DNA of 36,598 bases, taken from positions 1-36,598 of the forward strand of contig CAYXNR010000021.1 in the NCBI GenBank assembly GCA_964466595.1, in the 5' to 3' direction. Positions 24,049-32,071 of the stretch are shown one piece after another. The position numbers and the translations under genes are program-made. Within the stretch, counting starts at the first letter, position 1, and each line of letters opens with the position of its first letter. The notes under the pieces are model-generated. The model worked only from the letters and a program-made list of their open reading frames with translations. It was not told the DNA's origin and did not search any database. The DNA comes from JABDGC01 sp964466595. GTDB lineage: Bacteria; Pseudomonadota; Gammaproteobacteria; DSM-16500.

Positions 24049-25208
24049 TAAAATCCCTCAACTTTCAGCTCAACCGGCTCTCCGTAACGAGAAATTAAAA
24101 TAGAGGCACTACGCGGTATTTCATAGGCCTGCATGCCATCTGAGCTACTCATCTTAGCAAACCATCCCGGAGACAAAATGGTAAAACGGGTTCGCAAATA
24201 CATCTTATCTCCGACTTGCCAAGCCTGGCAATCACCGCCTTTTACCGTTAAGTTTTTGCTGCCTGGCGGCGCAACCCCATCTAAGACAGCAAGCAAGACT
24301 GTATTGGCACTCGTCGGTAGGCCGACCTTAAAAGATAAGTCTTTTGGAGTGGGTCCCATACCGGCCACATGAATATCTACTCTGTAATCGACAACCCGTT
24401 GTCCAGAAATCAGCTCTAAAGTAAGTGGGGTCGGGAGATTCACTAAGCGAATCACGAGGTTTCCATTACTATAGGGCGAGACGGCTTGTAAAAGCAGAAT
24501 ATTACTTTTTCCATCCCATTGTATATTAGTCGCCTTGGGATTACCGATTTCATAAGCAGCAACCGGCCAAGGTGCTCCGGTTGAATCTACAAAAACCAAA
24601 GAGCTAACATAGCCTTGTGCTAAGCGGACAGGCGGCGGAGTTGAACCTGGTGCCAGATTAATGAGGAGTGTAGTCGAAACAGGCTTCGGGGGAACGGTGG
24701 GCGGCACAGCTGCTGCGCGCTGCGATAAATCAATCTGTTGGCGAAGTTGTATCACTTGATCGGTATTCAAAGGCATATTTTGCCTCAGCAACATCTCAAA
24801 AGCTCTTTGTTGATCTTCGCTTGGGGGGGTGCTAGGCGCAGGAAAAGAATTCTGCAGGCTCTCTTGAGCTTCTGCCAAGGTAGGTGCAAGGGGTGGAGGT
24901 AAAAGCGTGGTCCTGGATGCGGCAACAACAGAGGGTGGAGAAATGCTTGGTGCGGCTCGTGCTTCGGTCAGTCGCAGGGGCTCTTGGTCAAGCGGAGGCG
25001 GTGGAATAGCTGCTGCTTGCCCTCCTCCGCTATAGCCATTTTTACGAAGCCATTGTTCAAATTGCTGAGCATCTGCCGGTGATTTTTCTTCGGGGGGGGA
25101 AGCTGCCCTGCTGTTCATAGCGAGACAAACCAGACACAATAAAACGCAGGACACCTGTGTGAATATTTTTACCTGATTGCCCTTTGCTAATTTATCCGCC
25201 GGCCTCAT
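24048..25208 (-). CDS. dotH: DotH/IcmK, outer-membrane-ring core protein
   Basis: The 386-residue protein has a signal peptide after a short basic lead (hydrophobic core about residues 16-33, SRAAS cleavage region). A Pro/Gln-rich N-terminal half (about 36-170) with a QQRAFEMLLRQNMPLN segment precedes the conserved C-terminal domain (about 180-386, ending LISRYGEPVELKVEGF). With lipoproteins DotC and DotD, DotH forms the outer-membrane ring around DotG. DotC and DotD are not in this window. It lies 6 bases after the third dotI copy. Confidence 0.94.
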   Translation of the reverse strand: MRPADKLAKGNQVKIFTQVSCVLLCLVCLAMNSRAASPPEEKSPADAQQFEQWLRKNGYSGGGQAAAIPPPPLDQEPLRLTEARAAPSISPPSVVAASRTTLLPPPLAPTLAEAQESLQNSFPAPSTPPSEDQQRAFEMLLRQNMPLNTDQVIQLRQQIDLSQRAAAVPPTVPPKPVSTTLLINLAPGSTPPPVRLAQGYVSSLVFVDSTGAPWPVAAYEIGNPKATNIQWDGKSNILLLQAVSPYSNGNLVIRLVNLPTPLTLELISGQRVVDYRVDIHVAGMGPTPKDLSFKVGLPTSANTVLLAVLDGVAPPGSKNLTVKGGDCQAWQVGDKMYLRTRFTILSPGWFAKMSSSDGMQAYEIPRSASILISRYGEPVELKVEGF

Positions 25209-25214
25209 GATTTT

Positions 25215-25868
25215 TTAACCTTGCTTTGCTATCAAATTATCTATTACTACCCCATCTAAATTATCCAAGGTTGACTCTCGAATAACCAGCACTTGAATCA
25301 GGAAGGTAGTCATACGGTTATTTCCTTCTATACCACTATAGCGAACATCGATTGGTATTTGTACCCACCAAGCATATTTTCCATCCACGGCCCCTTGGTT
25401 TAAGATAACGGGAGCACCAGAGGGCTGGGCTTGTACAAAAATCTTATTCTTGAGAATGTCATCATGATTCAGGTAAGTATTAGTCAGCGCCATAAATTTT
25501 GCCCACCCATTGCTCGTAAAATAGGGAGCTACTTTTTTAAGTTCTTGGTCATAATTGATGAAATCGATGGTCAGCAGGGCTGGTACCGCTTGACTGACCC
25601 ATTGCAATAAATCTGCAACACGCAAATAAGGCTGATTGACCGGTACCTCTGCTTGAACTCTCCAATCTTGATAAACAGGAAAGTTAATGGGTAAGACCTG
25701 ATGAAAAAAGAAATATAAGGAAATGATAATTAAAAGAGCAATGGTAGCAACCACCATTGCAAAAGACAACATCACCACTCGAAAACCATCGCGATAGAAA
25801 TCATCTTTCAATTGCACGAATGGTGAATTGGTCGAGTGTGATTCTACTTCGCTTTGGGGTGCTTCCAT
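25215..25868 (-). CDS. dotI: DotI/IcmL paralogue 3
   Basis: This 217-residue bitopic membrane protein has a cytoplasmic N terminus, one membrane helix (about residues 33-55) and a periplasmic domain. The family marks are INFPVYQ..., DFINYDQELKKVAPYFTSNGWAKF, APVILNQGAVDGKYAWWVQIPIDV and a terminal VVIDNLIAK. DotI/IcmL forms the inner-membrane ring with DotJ in Legionella. This copy is the most divergent of the three: the usual LVTYQ segment is DVRYS and the GIGI motif near the end is GVVI. It is one base from the preceding copy, so it is certainly cotranscribed with it, and it directly precedes dotH. Confidence 0.88.
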   Translation of the reverse strand: MEAPQSEVESHSTNSPFVQLKDDFYRDGFRVVMLSFAMVVATIALLIIISLYFFFHQVLPINFPVYQDWRVQAEVPVNQPYLRVADLLQWVSQAVPALLTIDFINYDQELKKVAPYFTSNGWAKFMALTNTYLNHDDILKNKIFVQAQPSGAPVILNQGAVDGKYAWWVQIPIDVRYSGIEGNNRMTTFLIQVLVIRESTLDNLDGVVIDNLIAKQG

Positions 25869-25869
25869 C

Positions 25870-26565
25870 TTAACCTCCCTGTGTAGTCATCTCTTGTGGT
25901 TGCGTACCCACAGCCAAGGTGGCAATCATTTGAACGATTCCTAAGCCCTGATCACTTTCTAAAAGTTTTTTTCGCTGTACAACAATCGTGATTAATAAAG
26001 GATTGGAGAATTTTGCCTTCTCATCATAGGGCGGATTATAATAGGTAACTAATACGGGAATTTCAAATTTCCAGGCATAGCTACCTCCTAAAATCCCTTG
26101 CACGAGTAGCTTCGGCGGAGCCGCTACCTTCGCTATGACAATCATTTTATGTTCGGTCAGTGCTAAAAGATTATTGGAAGCTTGTAGGCCCTTCATGTAT
26201 TGGCGCCAACCAAAATCAGTAAAATATTTTTGTGAGCCTTGTAATTGTGAGCGATAATTCATGAAATCATAGGAATAAGCAGTTTGTACTGCGTTTGTGG
26301 CCCAATCTGATACTTCTTGAAGCGACATATTGGGCTGATTAAGCGGTGGTTCAACCATGAGACGACCGACTTTATCTGTCGCAAAATAAATGGGATGTAC
26401 CGGATGCTTAATAAAATAAACCAGCATGCCAATCAAAACCAAAATGAGCAAAAAATTCAATAAAACAGCTAATAAAACTAATCTTAACTGTTGTAAATAA
26501 AAAACTTGACGCAAAAATATTAAGGTCAAGGGTTTGTTGCTTTGCGCTGTTCTGTCTGTTGTCAT
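25870..26565 (-). CDS. dotI: DotI/IcmL paralogue 2 (most like canonical DotI)
   Basis: This 231-residue DotI has an N-terminal region FLRQVFYLQQLRLVLLAV, a membrane helix (about residues 27-50), HPIYFATDKVGRL, PLNQPNMS, AYSYDFMNYRSQLQGSQKYFTDFGWRQYMKGLQASNNL, and GSYAWKFEIPVLVTY. It follows the Legionella DotI pattern most closely, including the PLNxPNxS and SNNL elements, so I regard it as the likely functional equivalent. It carries a C-terminal tail (QPQEMTTQGG) beyond the core. It begins 27 bases after copy 1. Confidence 0.92.
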   Translation of the reverse strand: MTTDRTAQSNKPLTLIFLRQVFYLQQLRLVLLAVLLNFLLILVLIGMLVYFIKHPVHPIYFATDKVGRLMVEPPLNQPNMSLQEVSDWATNAVQTAYSYDFMNYRSQLQGSQKYFTDFGWRQYMKGLQASNNLLALTEHKMIVIAKVAAPPKLLVQGILGGSYAWKFEIPVLVTYYNPPYDEKAKFSNPLLITIVVQRKKLLESDQGLGIVQMIATLAVGTQPQEMTTQGG

Positions 26566-26592
26566 TTGCTTCTTTCATTCCTATTTTAAAGA

Positions 26593-27204
26593 TCAAGACA
26601 TGACAAATTGATCAATCCCAATTCCCAAGGGATCTTCTTCAGTGGGTACACGTACGATTGTAACAAAGACAGTAAATTTTCGTTGTTCTGCTTTTTGGGA
26701 ACTTTGATAAGTCACCAAAAAGGGAATTTGAACTCGCCAGGAGTAGGTTCCATCCATCTCACCTTGATTAGAAATAACGGGGGCACCATTGATCACTCCG
26801 GAGACAAATAATTTATTTTGAGCGATGCCCCGCACGACACTATCGACAGAATTCAAATAATCATTCCAGCCGGCTTTGGTAAAATAGGTACGAACGAGGC
26901 TGATTTCTTGTTTGTAGTTCACAAAATCAAAGGTATAGGCGGCCACAGCGGCTTTGCAGGCAAAATGCAAAATCGTTTCTGCTAATAAATTAGGTAAATC
27001 TTGTGGCTGGAGTTGCATACGTTGGTTGGTGGGCTGGACAGCATAAAAAGTAGGTAGGGGCCTTTGATAGACTTGAAATAAAATAATACAGACCCAGACG
27101 AGGGCAACAAGGAGGGCTCCCATTAAGACAACGATAAAACGGGGCTGGAAGAGTCGATAAAATTCGTTATCATTTTTTTCTTGTAGGAAATTGATTGCTG
27201 CCAT
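26593..27204 (-). CDS. dotI: DotI/IcmL paralogue 1
   Basis: This 203-residue copy has a DNEFYRLFQPRF N-terminal segment, a membrane helix (about residues 25-47), LPTFYAVQPTNQRMQLQP, AYTFDFVNYKQEISLVRTYFTKAGWNDYLNSV, GTYSWRVQIPFLVTYQSSQ and a terminal GIGIDQFVMS. It keeps both the LVTYQ and GIGI elements of Legionella DotI but lacks its PLNxPNLS segment. It starts 5 bases after dotJ. Three full-length DotI-type proteins could form a hetero-oligomeric ring, whereas Legionella uses one DotI plus DotJ. Confidence 0.92.
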   Translation of the reverse strand: MAAINFLQEKNDNEFYRLFQPRFIVVLMGALLVALVWVCIILFQVYQRPLPTFYAVQPTNQRMQLQPQDLPNLLAETILHFACKAAVAAYTFDFVNYKQEISLVRTYFTKAGWNDYLNSVDSVVRGIAQNKLFVSGVINGAPVISNQGEMDGTYSWRVQIPFLVTYQSSQKAEQRKFTVFVTIVRVPTEEDPLGIGIDQFVMS

Positions 27205-27209
27205 AGCGT

Positions 27210-27431
27210 TTACCTTTGTTGTTCTTGGGGTTGGCCTAGGGGGATGACGAGCCCTTGGGGTGTGGTGGCATAATAAGTGGGTGAAGGTTGGAAAAAAACG
27301 ATGTAGATAATACTGATGATTAAAAATAAGGTGACGGCGTTAAAAAAGATGAGGACGCGGAGGAGTTGGCGGTAATTGTCGCGATGGAGTTCGGCGCGTG
27401 TGCGGGCTATTTCGTATTTTCGTCCGACCAT
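27210..27431 (-). CDS. dotJ: DotJ/IcmM, short DotI-related membrane protein
   Basis: The 73-residue product matches only the N-terminal third of DotI: a short cytoplasmic lead with LHRDNYRQLLRVL, one membrane helix (about residues 26-48), and PTYYATTPQGLVIPL just after it, then a stop. DotJ of Legionella is likewise a DotI relative without the periplasmic domain and forms a complex with DotI. This copy is shorter than the about 94-residue Legionella protein. Position between dotK and dotI is the Legionella order. An alternative is a truncated fourth dotI, but the intact reading frame and correct position favour DotJ. Confidence 0.82.
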   Translation of the reverse strand: MVGRKYEIARTRAELHRDNYRQLLRVLIFFNAVTLFLIISIIYIVFFQPSPTYYATTPQGLVIPLGQPQEQQR

Positions 27432-27463
27432 AGGTGCTTACTCCGATATAAAAATAATAAGGT

Positions 27464-27585
27464 CACAAAAGCAAGGGCTAAAGGCCGCATGGAAATAGGA
27501 AGCGCACATCCCTGTGCTCGGATTCCTTAGCGTCCGTGGTTCATACGTTCCTATTTCCATGCGGCCTTTAGCCCTTGCTTTTGTG
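27464..27585. repeat. 38-bp perfect inverted repeat between dotK and dotJ
   Basis: Positions 27464-27501 and 27548-27585 are exact reverse complements over 38 bp, enclosing a 46-bp loop with a small inner hairpin (GCACA...TGTGC at about 27503-27516). The right arm begins 7 bases after the dotK stop. In RNA this would be a very stable stem inside the dotM-dotO transcript. No open reading frame is found within it. Origin as a MITE-like insertion, an mRNA processing or stability element, or an attenuator is undecided. Confidence 0.95.
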
Positions 27586-27592
27586 GGATATT

Positions 27593-28333
27593 TTATAATT
27601 TTTCAACTGTAATTTCGATACGATAGTTTTCATTTTCATTCCATTCGTAGGAATTTTGTCGTACGAGCTGCGTACCGCCATAGCCGACTGAAGTGAGCAG
27701 GCGGGCGTTGATACCCTCCGACCAGAGGTAGCGGGCGACACGGTCGGCTTGTTCTTGCGAGAGTTCTTGGTTAATGCGGGCGGGCCCGGTGGCATTGGTG
27801 TAGGCGGCTACTTTAACAGATATTTTATCGAAAGAGCGCAAATAAGCTGCTACCTTCGCTAAAGTGGGGTAGGCAGAGGTATTTAAATTACCGGTCATGC
27901 TATGAAAAAGCGTAGAAGAGGGTAGGATGATTTTAACTTGGTCGCCTAAAACAAAAACCTGGCCGCCGGCATTTTCTAATTTATCGTTCCAGGTTGTTTG
28001 AGTATCGATATAGGCGCCGATTGCTGCACCAAAGACAGCACCGCCTAAAGCGCCTGGAATAGTGCCTACAGCAGAACTGGCTGTTCCGACAATAGCACCG
28101 GCTGCCCCCCCAATGATTCCGCCCTTGACGGCTTGGCTTGCATTTCGAAAGGCGCCAAGGGGGTCGGAACCTTGGCCGACTTGGCTCGCACTACTATAAA
28201 CATTATCGACTTCTGTGGCAGAATCACGGGAGAGATTAGAAGAGGCACAGCCGCTTAGAAAAAGAAAAATGAAGCTGCCCCAAAAAAAAGAAGGGACGCG
28301 GTGTCCTGAGTTTATTTTTTTTTCTCCTTTCAC
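27593..28333 (-). CDS. dotK: DotK/IcmN, OmpA-like lipoprotein with glycine zipper
   Basis: The 246-residue protein has a lipoprotein signal ending LSGC at about residue 29. A glycine-zipper stretch follows (about 68-110, GGIIGGAAGAIVG...GGAVFGAAIGAYID), and then an OmpA-like peptidoglycan-binding domain (about 130-246) with VKVAAYTNATGPARINQELSQEQADRVARYLW and a GYGGTQLV segment. DotK is an outer-membrane lipoprotein peripheral to the Dot/Icm core. The start is GTG; an AAGGAG motif lies inside the first codons but no ATG, GTG or TTG follows at the right distance. A run of nine A residues in codons 4-7 could allow slippage. Confidence 0.88.
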   Translation of the reverse strand: MKGEKKINSGHRVPSFFWGSFIFLFLSGCASSNLSRDSATEVDNVYSSASQVGQGSDPLGAFRNASQAVKGGIIGGAAGAIVGTASSAVGTIPGALGGAVFGAAIGAYIDTQTTWNDKLENAGGQVFVLGDQVKIILPSSTLFHSMTGNLNTSAYPTLAKVAAYLRSFDKISVKVAAYTNATGPARINQELSQEQADRVARYLWSEGINARLLTSVGYGGTQLVRQNSYEWNENENYRIEITVEKL

Positions 28334-28405
28334 AGGCTTTACCTTTTTTTGCTATCTTGACATTTTTGCTGGCTTAAAGAAAGTAAAGCTGGGATGCGGG
28401 ACGTC

Positions 28406-30757
28406 TTAGGAAGAAGAATCTTCTCCGCCTTTGAGGGAATTCACGTAATCACATAAACCATGTGCAGAAGCAATGACCTCTTCATTGGGTCGTAGTAAAT
28501 GCTCGATTTCGGGCGGATAATCTGTTGCTAGCTGTATATCTTTCATAATTTCATCCGTGATGACATTCACTTGAGAAGAAGAGCGTCCCAGAACACGCTC
28601 TAATAAACTAATTTTATCCTTCAACAGGGGTTTATTGAGCAGCGGAGCACTAAAATTGTTCACATTACTAGCTCCGACCAATTCTTTGACCCGCTCAGGT
28701 AGCAGGGCTTTACTGAAGATATTCATCTTTCCATCGAGAACCTCTTCTTCGATTACTTCTTCTTCAAGAGGTTCATTCTGATTCTGCAAAGAAAGCAGCG
28801 CCGCAATCGAGCGCTCAATGGGATTGACTGCTGTATTTTTACGCATGGTTTCCGCAATGAGGTGGATTTCTTCTCCCTCATCATGAGAGGCCTCAAATAG
28901 TTGACCTGTGTTTTCTTTTAAGATGGTCTCAAATTGATCGGCGCGTGCTTCCATATCAACCAATACGCGGGTCAAGGGTGCCTCAACTTTCAAGAAATGA
29001 TTCAGTCTCATCTTATCAGGTGGCTTGGGTGCGGCGTAAAACATTCGTGCACGAACAATTCTTGATTTAAAGAAAATATGCGCTTCACCTTCGGTCTGTT
29101 CTTTTAAATCTAACAAATCGATACGTTGACGTTTTTCGGAGGAGGCAGAACGCGCATCCATGTAGTTATTCAACAAAGAGCTTGCATTGGTTTGAAAGGA
29201 ATCGACCTTGGTGACATAAGATTCACCGGCTGTTTTATGGAAAAATTCCCAAGTTTCTGTTGGATCTTCCAATTTCATACAAATTTTAATATTGGTATTG
29301 GCACCGATGGAGGCAGCCTCTTCTTTTGAAGCCTTTTGAAAGGCCGGCAAATCTTGGCCGGCAAAAATAACGGAAAAGCCGAGAGAACGAGCTTGAGCAG
29401 GCACAACAGCAAAACCCTTAACTGCATAATAACCATACTCGTCGAGAATACACATATAGGGGGTAGGTGCATTGGTGATTTTTCTGCCGATCACATCGCG
29501 ATAGGTTCCTTCAACGCCTTCTCCTAAACCAGAGGCCATAATGGCTTTTAAAGAAGCGATGATCACCTTGCCCAAATTGGATAATTCATCGGGAGATTTT
29601 TCGAGGGCCGGCAAGAGCACGACGAGAATGCGACGATTTAAAACCACATCTCTGAGATCGACTTCAGCTAAATTGGTACGAATGATGTGTCCGTAGGTAT
29701 CTGCCAAGGAACCGAATACGCGGGTTAATTGCATGGTAATAAAGCCATGTTGTTCAAAAACCGTTGAACTTTGTTTGCCTTTTTTCGTTCGATCGAAGCC
29801 GGGAAGGGTAATGAGATAGTTCATAATGGGTTCAAGAACAACTTCAGGCGCATCGGCCAGAGAAACGGGATCTTGATTGTCACGCGGAAACATTTTATCT
29901 AAGCCAATGGCTTCTAGCTTGCCTAAGTCAAAATAACTACGAATGGAATTGGCATCGAGGAGCATTTTCCCCTGATCGCGCATATAGACTAAAATCTTGA
30001 AAAGCGCTCCTACAAATACAATGGCACGACCTTTCCACATATCGCCATCTGAACCCTGACCGCCTGAATCCATGAGGCTGACTACCAACTCGGTTAACAT
30101 GCTAGATGAACCAGTACAGAAGGGATTCATGGTATTCGACAGACGCTTTTCCTGAGCGCCGACAATATCACGTGCACCCGTCATGAAGCTGATCAGCAAA
30201 ATATCGTCCTCACGTCCCATGAAGCGAACCATGGAAAAAATGCTGGCAAAAACGCTATTGTCACCTTTACCATCGACATAGAGAAAACCACTACCCTGCA
30301 CCAGCGCATTAAAAGCAAGCGACATCAGTGCCTGTGTTTTACCGCTACCGGTTGAGCCGAAGATGAGAACATGGGTACGCATATCTTCATTAGCAAACCA
30401 TAACTCCTCATTGGTCATTTTTTTATTGCCAAAAAAACAAATGCCTCTGGATTTATTGGCCTTACCTGAACCAGGCTGAATATCATTGTAATCCCACACT
30501 TGGGCTCGAAGGGGTAAACGAAAAGGCAGCACTTGTCTGCGCGTATAGGCATATAAGAAAATACAGAGTCCGACGACAAAACAAAAATCGGTTACGGGTG
30601 TGAGAAAAAAGGAAAAAAGAGCGCAGCTAAACATCAGGATCGCACCATTGGTTGGATCCTTGAAAAAATCCCTGATCTTCATTCCGAGCGTGCGGGTATC
30701 GCGCAGCAGAAGCTGCGGTGCCATTTCCTGTTGTTCATCTAAGCCGCGTTGCATCAT
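28406..30757 (-). CDS. dotL: DotL/IcmO, type IV coupling protein ATPase
   Basis: The 783-residue protein is the VirD4-like coupling ATPase that receives effectors. Two membrane helices (about residues 38-52 and 54-70) precede the motor domain with Walker A GSTGSGKTQ (about 132-140) and Walker B CILDEYG (about 435-441). A long C-terminal extension (about 590-783), acidic and helical, is where DotN, IcmS-IcmW and LvgA bind in Legionella. It begins 24 bases after dotM. Two ATG codons in tandem start the frame; the first is annotated. Confidence 0.96.
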   Translation of the reverse strand: MMQRGLDEQQEMAPQLLLRDTRTLGMKIRDFFKDPTNGAILMFSCALFSFFLTPVTDFCFVVGLCIFLYAYTRRQVLPFRLPLRAQVWDYNDIQPGSGKANKSRGICFFGNKKMTNEELWFANEDMRTHVLIFGSTGSGKTQALMSLAFNALVQGSGFLYVDGKGDNSVFASIFSMVRFMGREDDILLISFMTGARDIVGAQEKRLSNTMNPFCTGSSSMLTELVVSLMDSGGQGSDGDMWKGRAIVFVGALFKILVYMRDQGKMLLDANSIRSYFDLGKLEAIGLDKMFPRDNQDPVSLADAPEVVLEPIMNYLITLPGFDRTKKGKQSSTVFEQHGFITMQLTRVFGSLADTYGHIIRTNLAEVDLRDVVLNRRILVVLLPALEKSPDELSNLGKVIIASLKAIMASGLGEGVEGTYRDVIGRKITNAPTPYMCILDEYGYYAVKGFAVVPAQARSLGFSVIFAGQDLPAFQKASKEEAASIGANTNIKICMKLEDPTETWEFFHKTAGESYVTKVDSFQTNASSLLNNYMDARSASSEKRQRIDLLDLKEQTEGEAHIFFKSRIVRARMFYAAPKPPDKMRLNHFLKVEAPLTRVLVDMEARADQFETILKENTGQLFEASHDEGEEIHLIAETMRKNTAVNPIERSIAALLSLQNQNEPLEEEVIEEEVLDGKMNIFSKALLPERVKELVGASNVNNFSAPLLNKPLLKDKISLLERVLGRSSSQVNVITDEIMKDIQLATDYPPEIEHLLRPNEEVIASAHGLCDYVNSLKGGEDSSS

Positions 30758-30781
30758 CGTGAAGGACTCTCAAAAAAAAAA

Positions 30782-31927
30782 CTATTTTTCCTCGTCCGAA
30801 TGATAAACCATCGATTTCAAGGCGAGTTCTAAAGCATTCGTTGCGGCCTCAATCATGGGGACAATGAGTTTTCGACCGGCTTCTCTTTCTGCCACCCAAT
30901 GTGCAAAAGGTCCTGCGCTTTCTACAAAAGGTGTCTGCCGACCCATGGTATTCAGTACATACCAGAGTCGTCTATCCAGGGGTTTCAGCCAGAGAAAATC
31001 AGCTGTTGCCTGCACGCCATCGAGACGAGCTGCTATGAGCATGGCGGCCATGACTGTCAAGACATAGGCATGTGATTGCATAATTTTTTGTACGATTTTA
31101 GTGTTTTCATGTTTTTTAAGCAGGGCATCTACGCCCGTCAAATCGAGTTGTTTCATGGTAGATGAACGGTTTAATTGCTGAATGATTTGCGCTGCGACCT
31201 TGCTATCGGCATTGATTCGCGCTGCAAAAACAGCAAAAAGTGCTCTCGCATAAGGCGGTAGTCTACTCACCCCTTCCCACTTTGGCCCCAATTGCAAAGC
31301 AAAAATTTTATTGGCTTCTCCTCGTTTTAACATCACCTCGATTCGATCACCATCACGACGTAAACTGCCTTCTTGTCGCGGCCGCCGATATTCTTCAATG
31401 AGATTATTCTTTTTACAAAATTGAACTGGGGTCATGGCCATGGCCCAGGGGCCTTTATCAATATCGGTATGAACCAGATCTAAGCTCAGAACAGGTGAAA
31501 TTTGAGGCCAGTTTCCCTTTTCACAAACAGCCAAGCTTTTCATGGAATAAATATTTTTAAACAAACGGGTTGAATTACCCAAATAAATAATAACGGCTAA
31601 TACAGCAAGAATAATCGTAAAGGGTATGCGGATATAAGTACCGACTATTTGACCAACTGTCACCATGTCTTCAAAAGTCAGGGTTGAGACCTGGGCTTGT
31701 TGAACAGTACTTTTGATTTGAGCAATAGTGGGGCTACTCGTAAACAAACGCAGAACATCGAGTTCCCATAATTTGAGAGTGAAATATCCCGCTATAATTT
31801 GGTCTTTAAACACATACCAAACTATTCCCAACATAACAAAAAGACCGGCTATAGCCCATAGAACACCTGTAGAACCGTCTTCTTGTCCTTGCTGTGGCGC
31901 TGCTCCTGGCATAGAAGGAGACCTCAT
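30782..31927 (-). CDS. dotM: DotM/IcmP, coupling-complex membrane protein
   Basis: The 381-residue protein has two membrane helices (about residues 23-41 and 95-113) and a C-terminal cytoplasmic domain that in Legionella presents positively charged patches for effectors with acidic Glu-rich signals. Conserved segments include WAMAMTPVQFCKKNNLIEEYRRP and the ending DRRLWYVLNTMGRQTPFVESAGPFAHWVAE. It is the first gene of the dotM-dotO block. Legionella has icmT-icmS-icmR-icmQ upstream of icmP; here the upstream gene is dksA. An inverted repeat lies 14 bases before the start codon. Confidence 0.95.
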   Translation of the reverse strand: MRSPSMPGAAPQQGQEDGSTGVLWAIAGLFVMLGIVWYVFKDQIIAGYFTLKLWELDVLRLFTSSPTIAQIKSTVQQAQVSTLTFEDMVTVGQIVGTYIRIPFTIILAVLAVIIYLGNSTRLFKNIYSMKSLAVCEKGNWPQISPVLSLDLVHTDIDKGPWAMAMTPVQFCKKNNLIEEYRRPRQEGSLRRDGDRIEVMLKRGEANKIFALQLGPKWEGVSRLPPYARALFAVFAARINADSKVAAQIIQQLNRSSTMKQLDLTGVDALLKKHENTKIVQKIMQSHAYVLTVMAAMLIAARLDGVQATADFLWLKPLDRRLWYVLNTMGRQTPFVESAGPFAHWVAEREAGRKLIVPMIEAATNALELALKSMVYHSDEEK

Positions 31928-31940
31928 AATAGGCTTACCA

Positions 31941-31961
31941 TTTTAAGTATATACCTTAAAA
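31941..31961 (-). promoter_or_regulatory. Inverted repeat at the start of the dotM-dotO operon
   Basis: TTTTAAG at 31941-31947 and CTTAAAA at 31955-31961 are perfect complements around TATATAC. On the minus strand the element includes TATACT, a good -10, so promoter and dyad coincide. The half-sites recall the CTTAA-type repeats of PmrA, but orientation and spacing differ. The rest of the 31928-32071 gap shows a T-run on the minus strand (about 31989-31996) after a weak stem, possibly ending dksA transcription. Confidence 0.5.
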
Positions 31962-32071
31962 GTTAGAAAGGGTTGATACAAGACTGAAAAAAAAGCCTAG
32001 AAATTACTCAAGGGCTGAGGGCTTGACTCATCCCTGAACATAGAAGTTTTATTAAAAAAACAAGAAGTTAT

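Noticed and set aside
26408..26596. Short minus-strand frame at the dotI1-dotI2 junction
   Set aside because: It overlaps the start of the second dotI in another frame and has no ribosome site or similarity.
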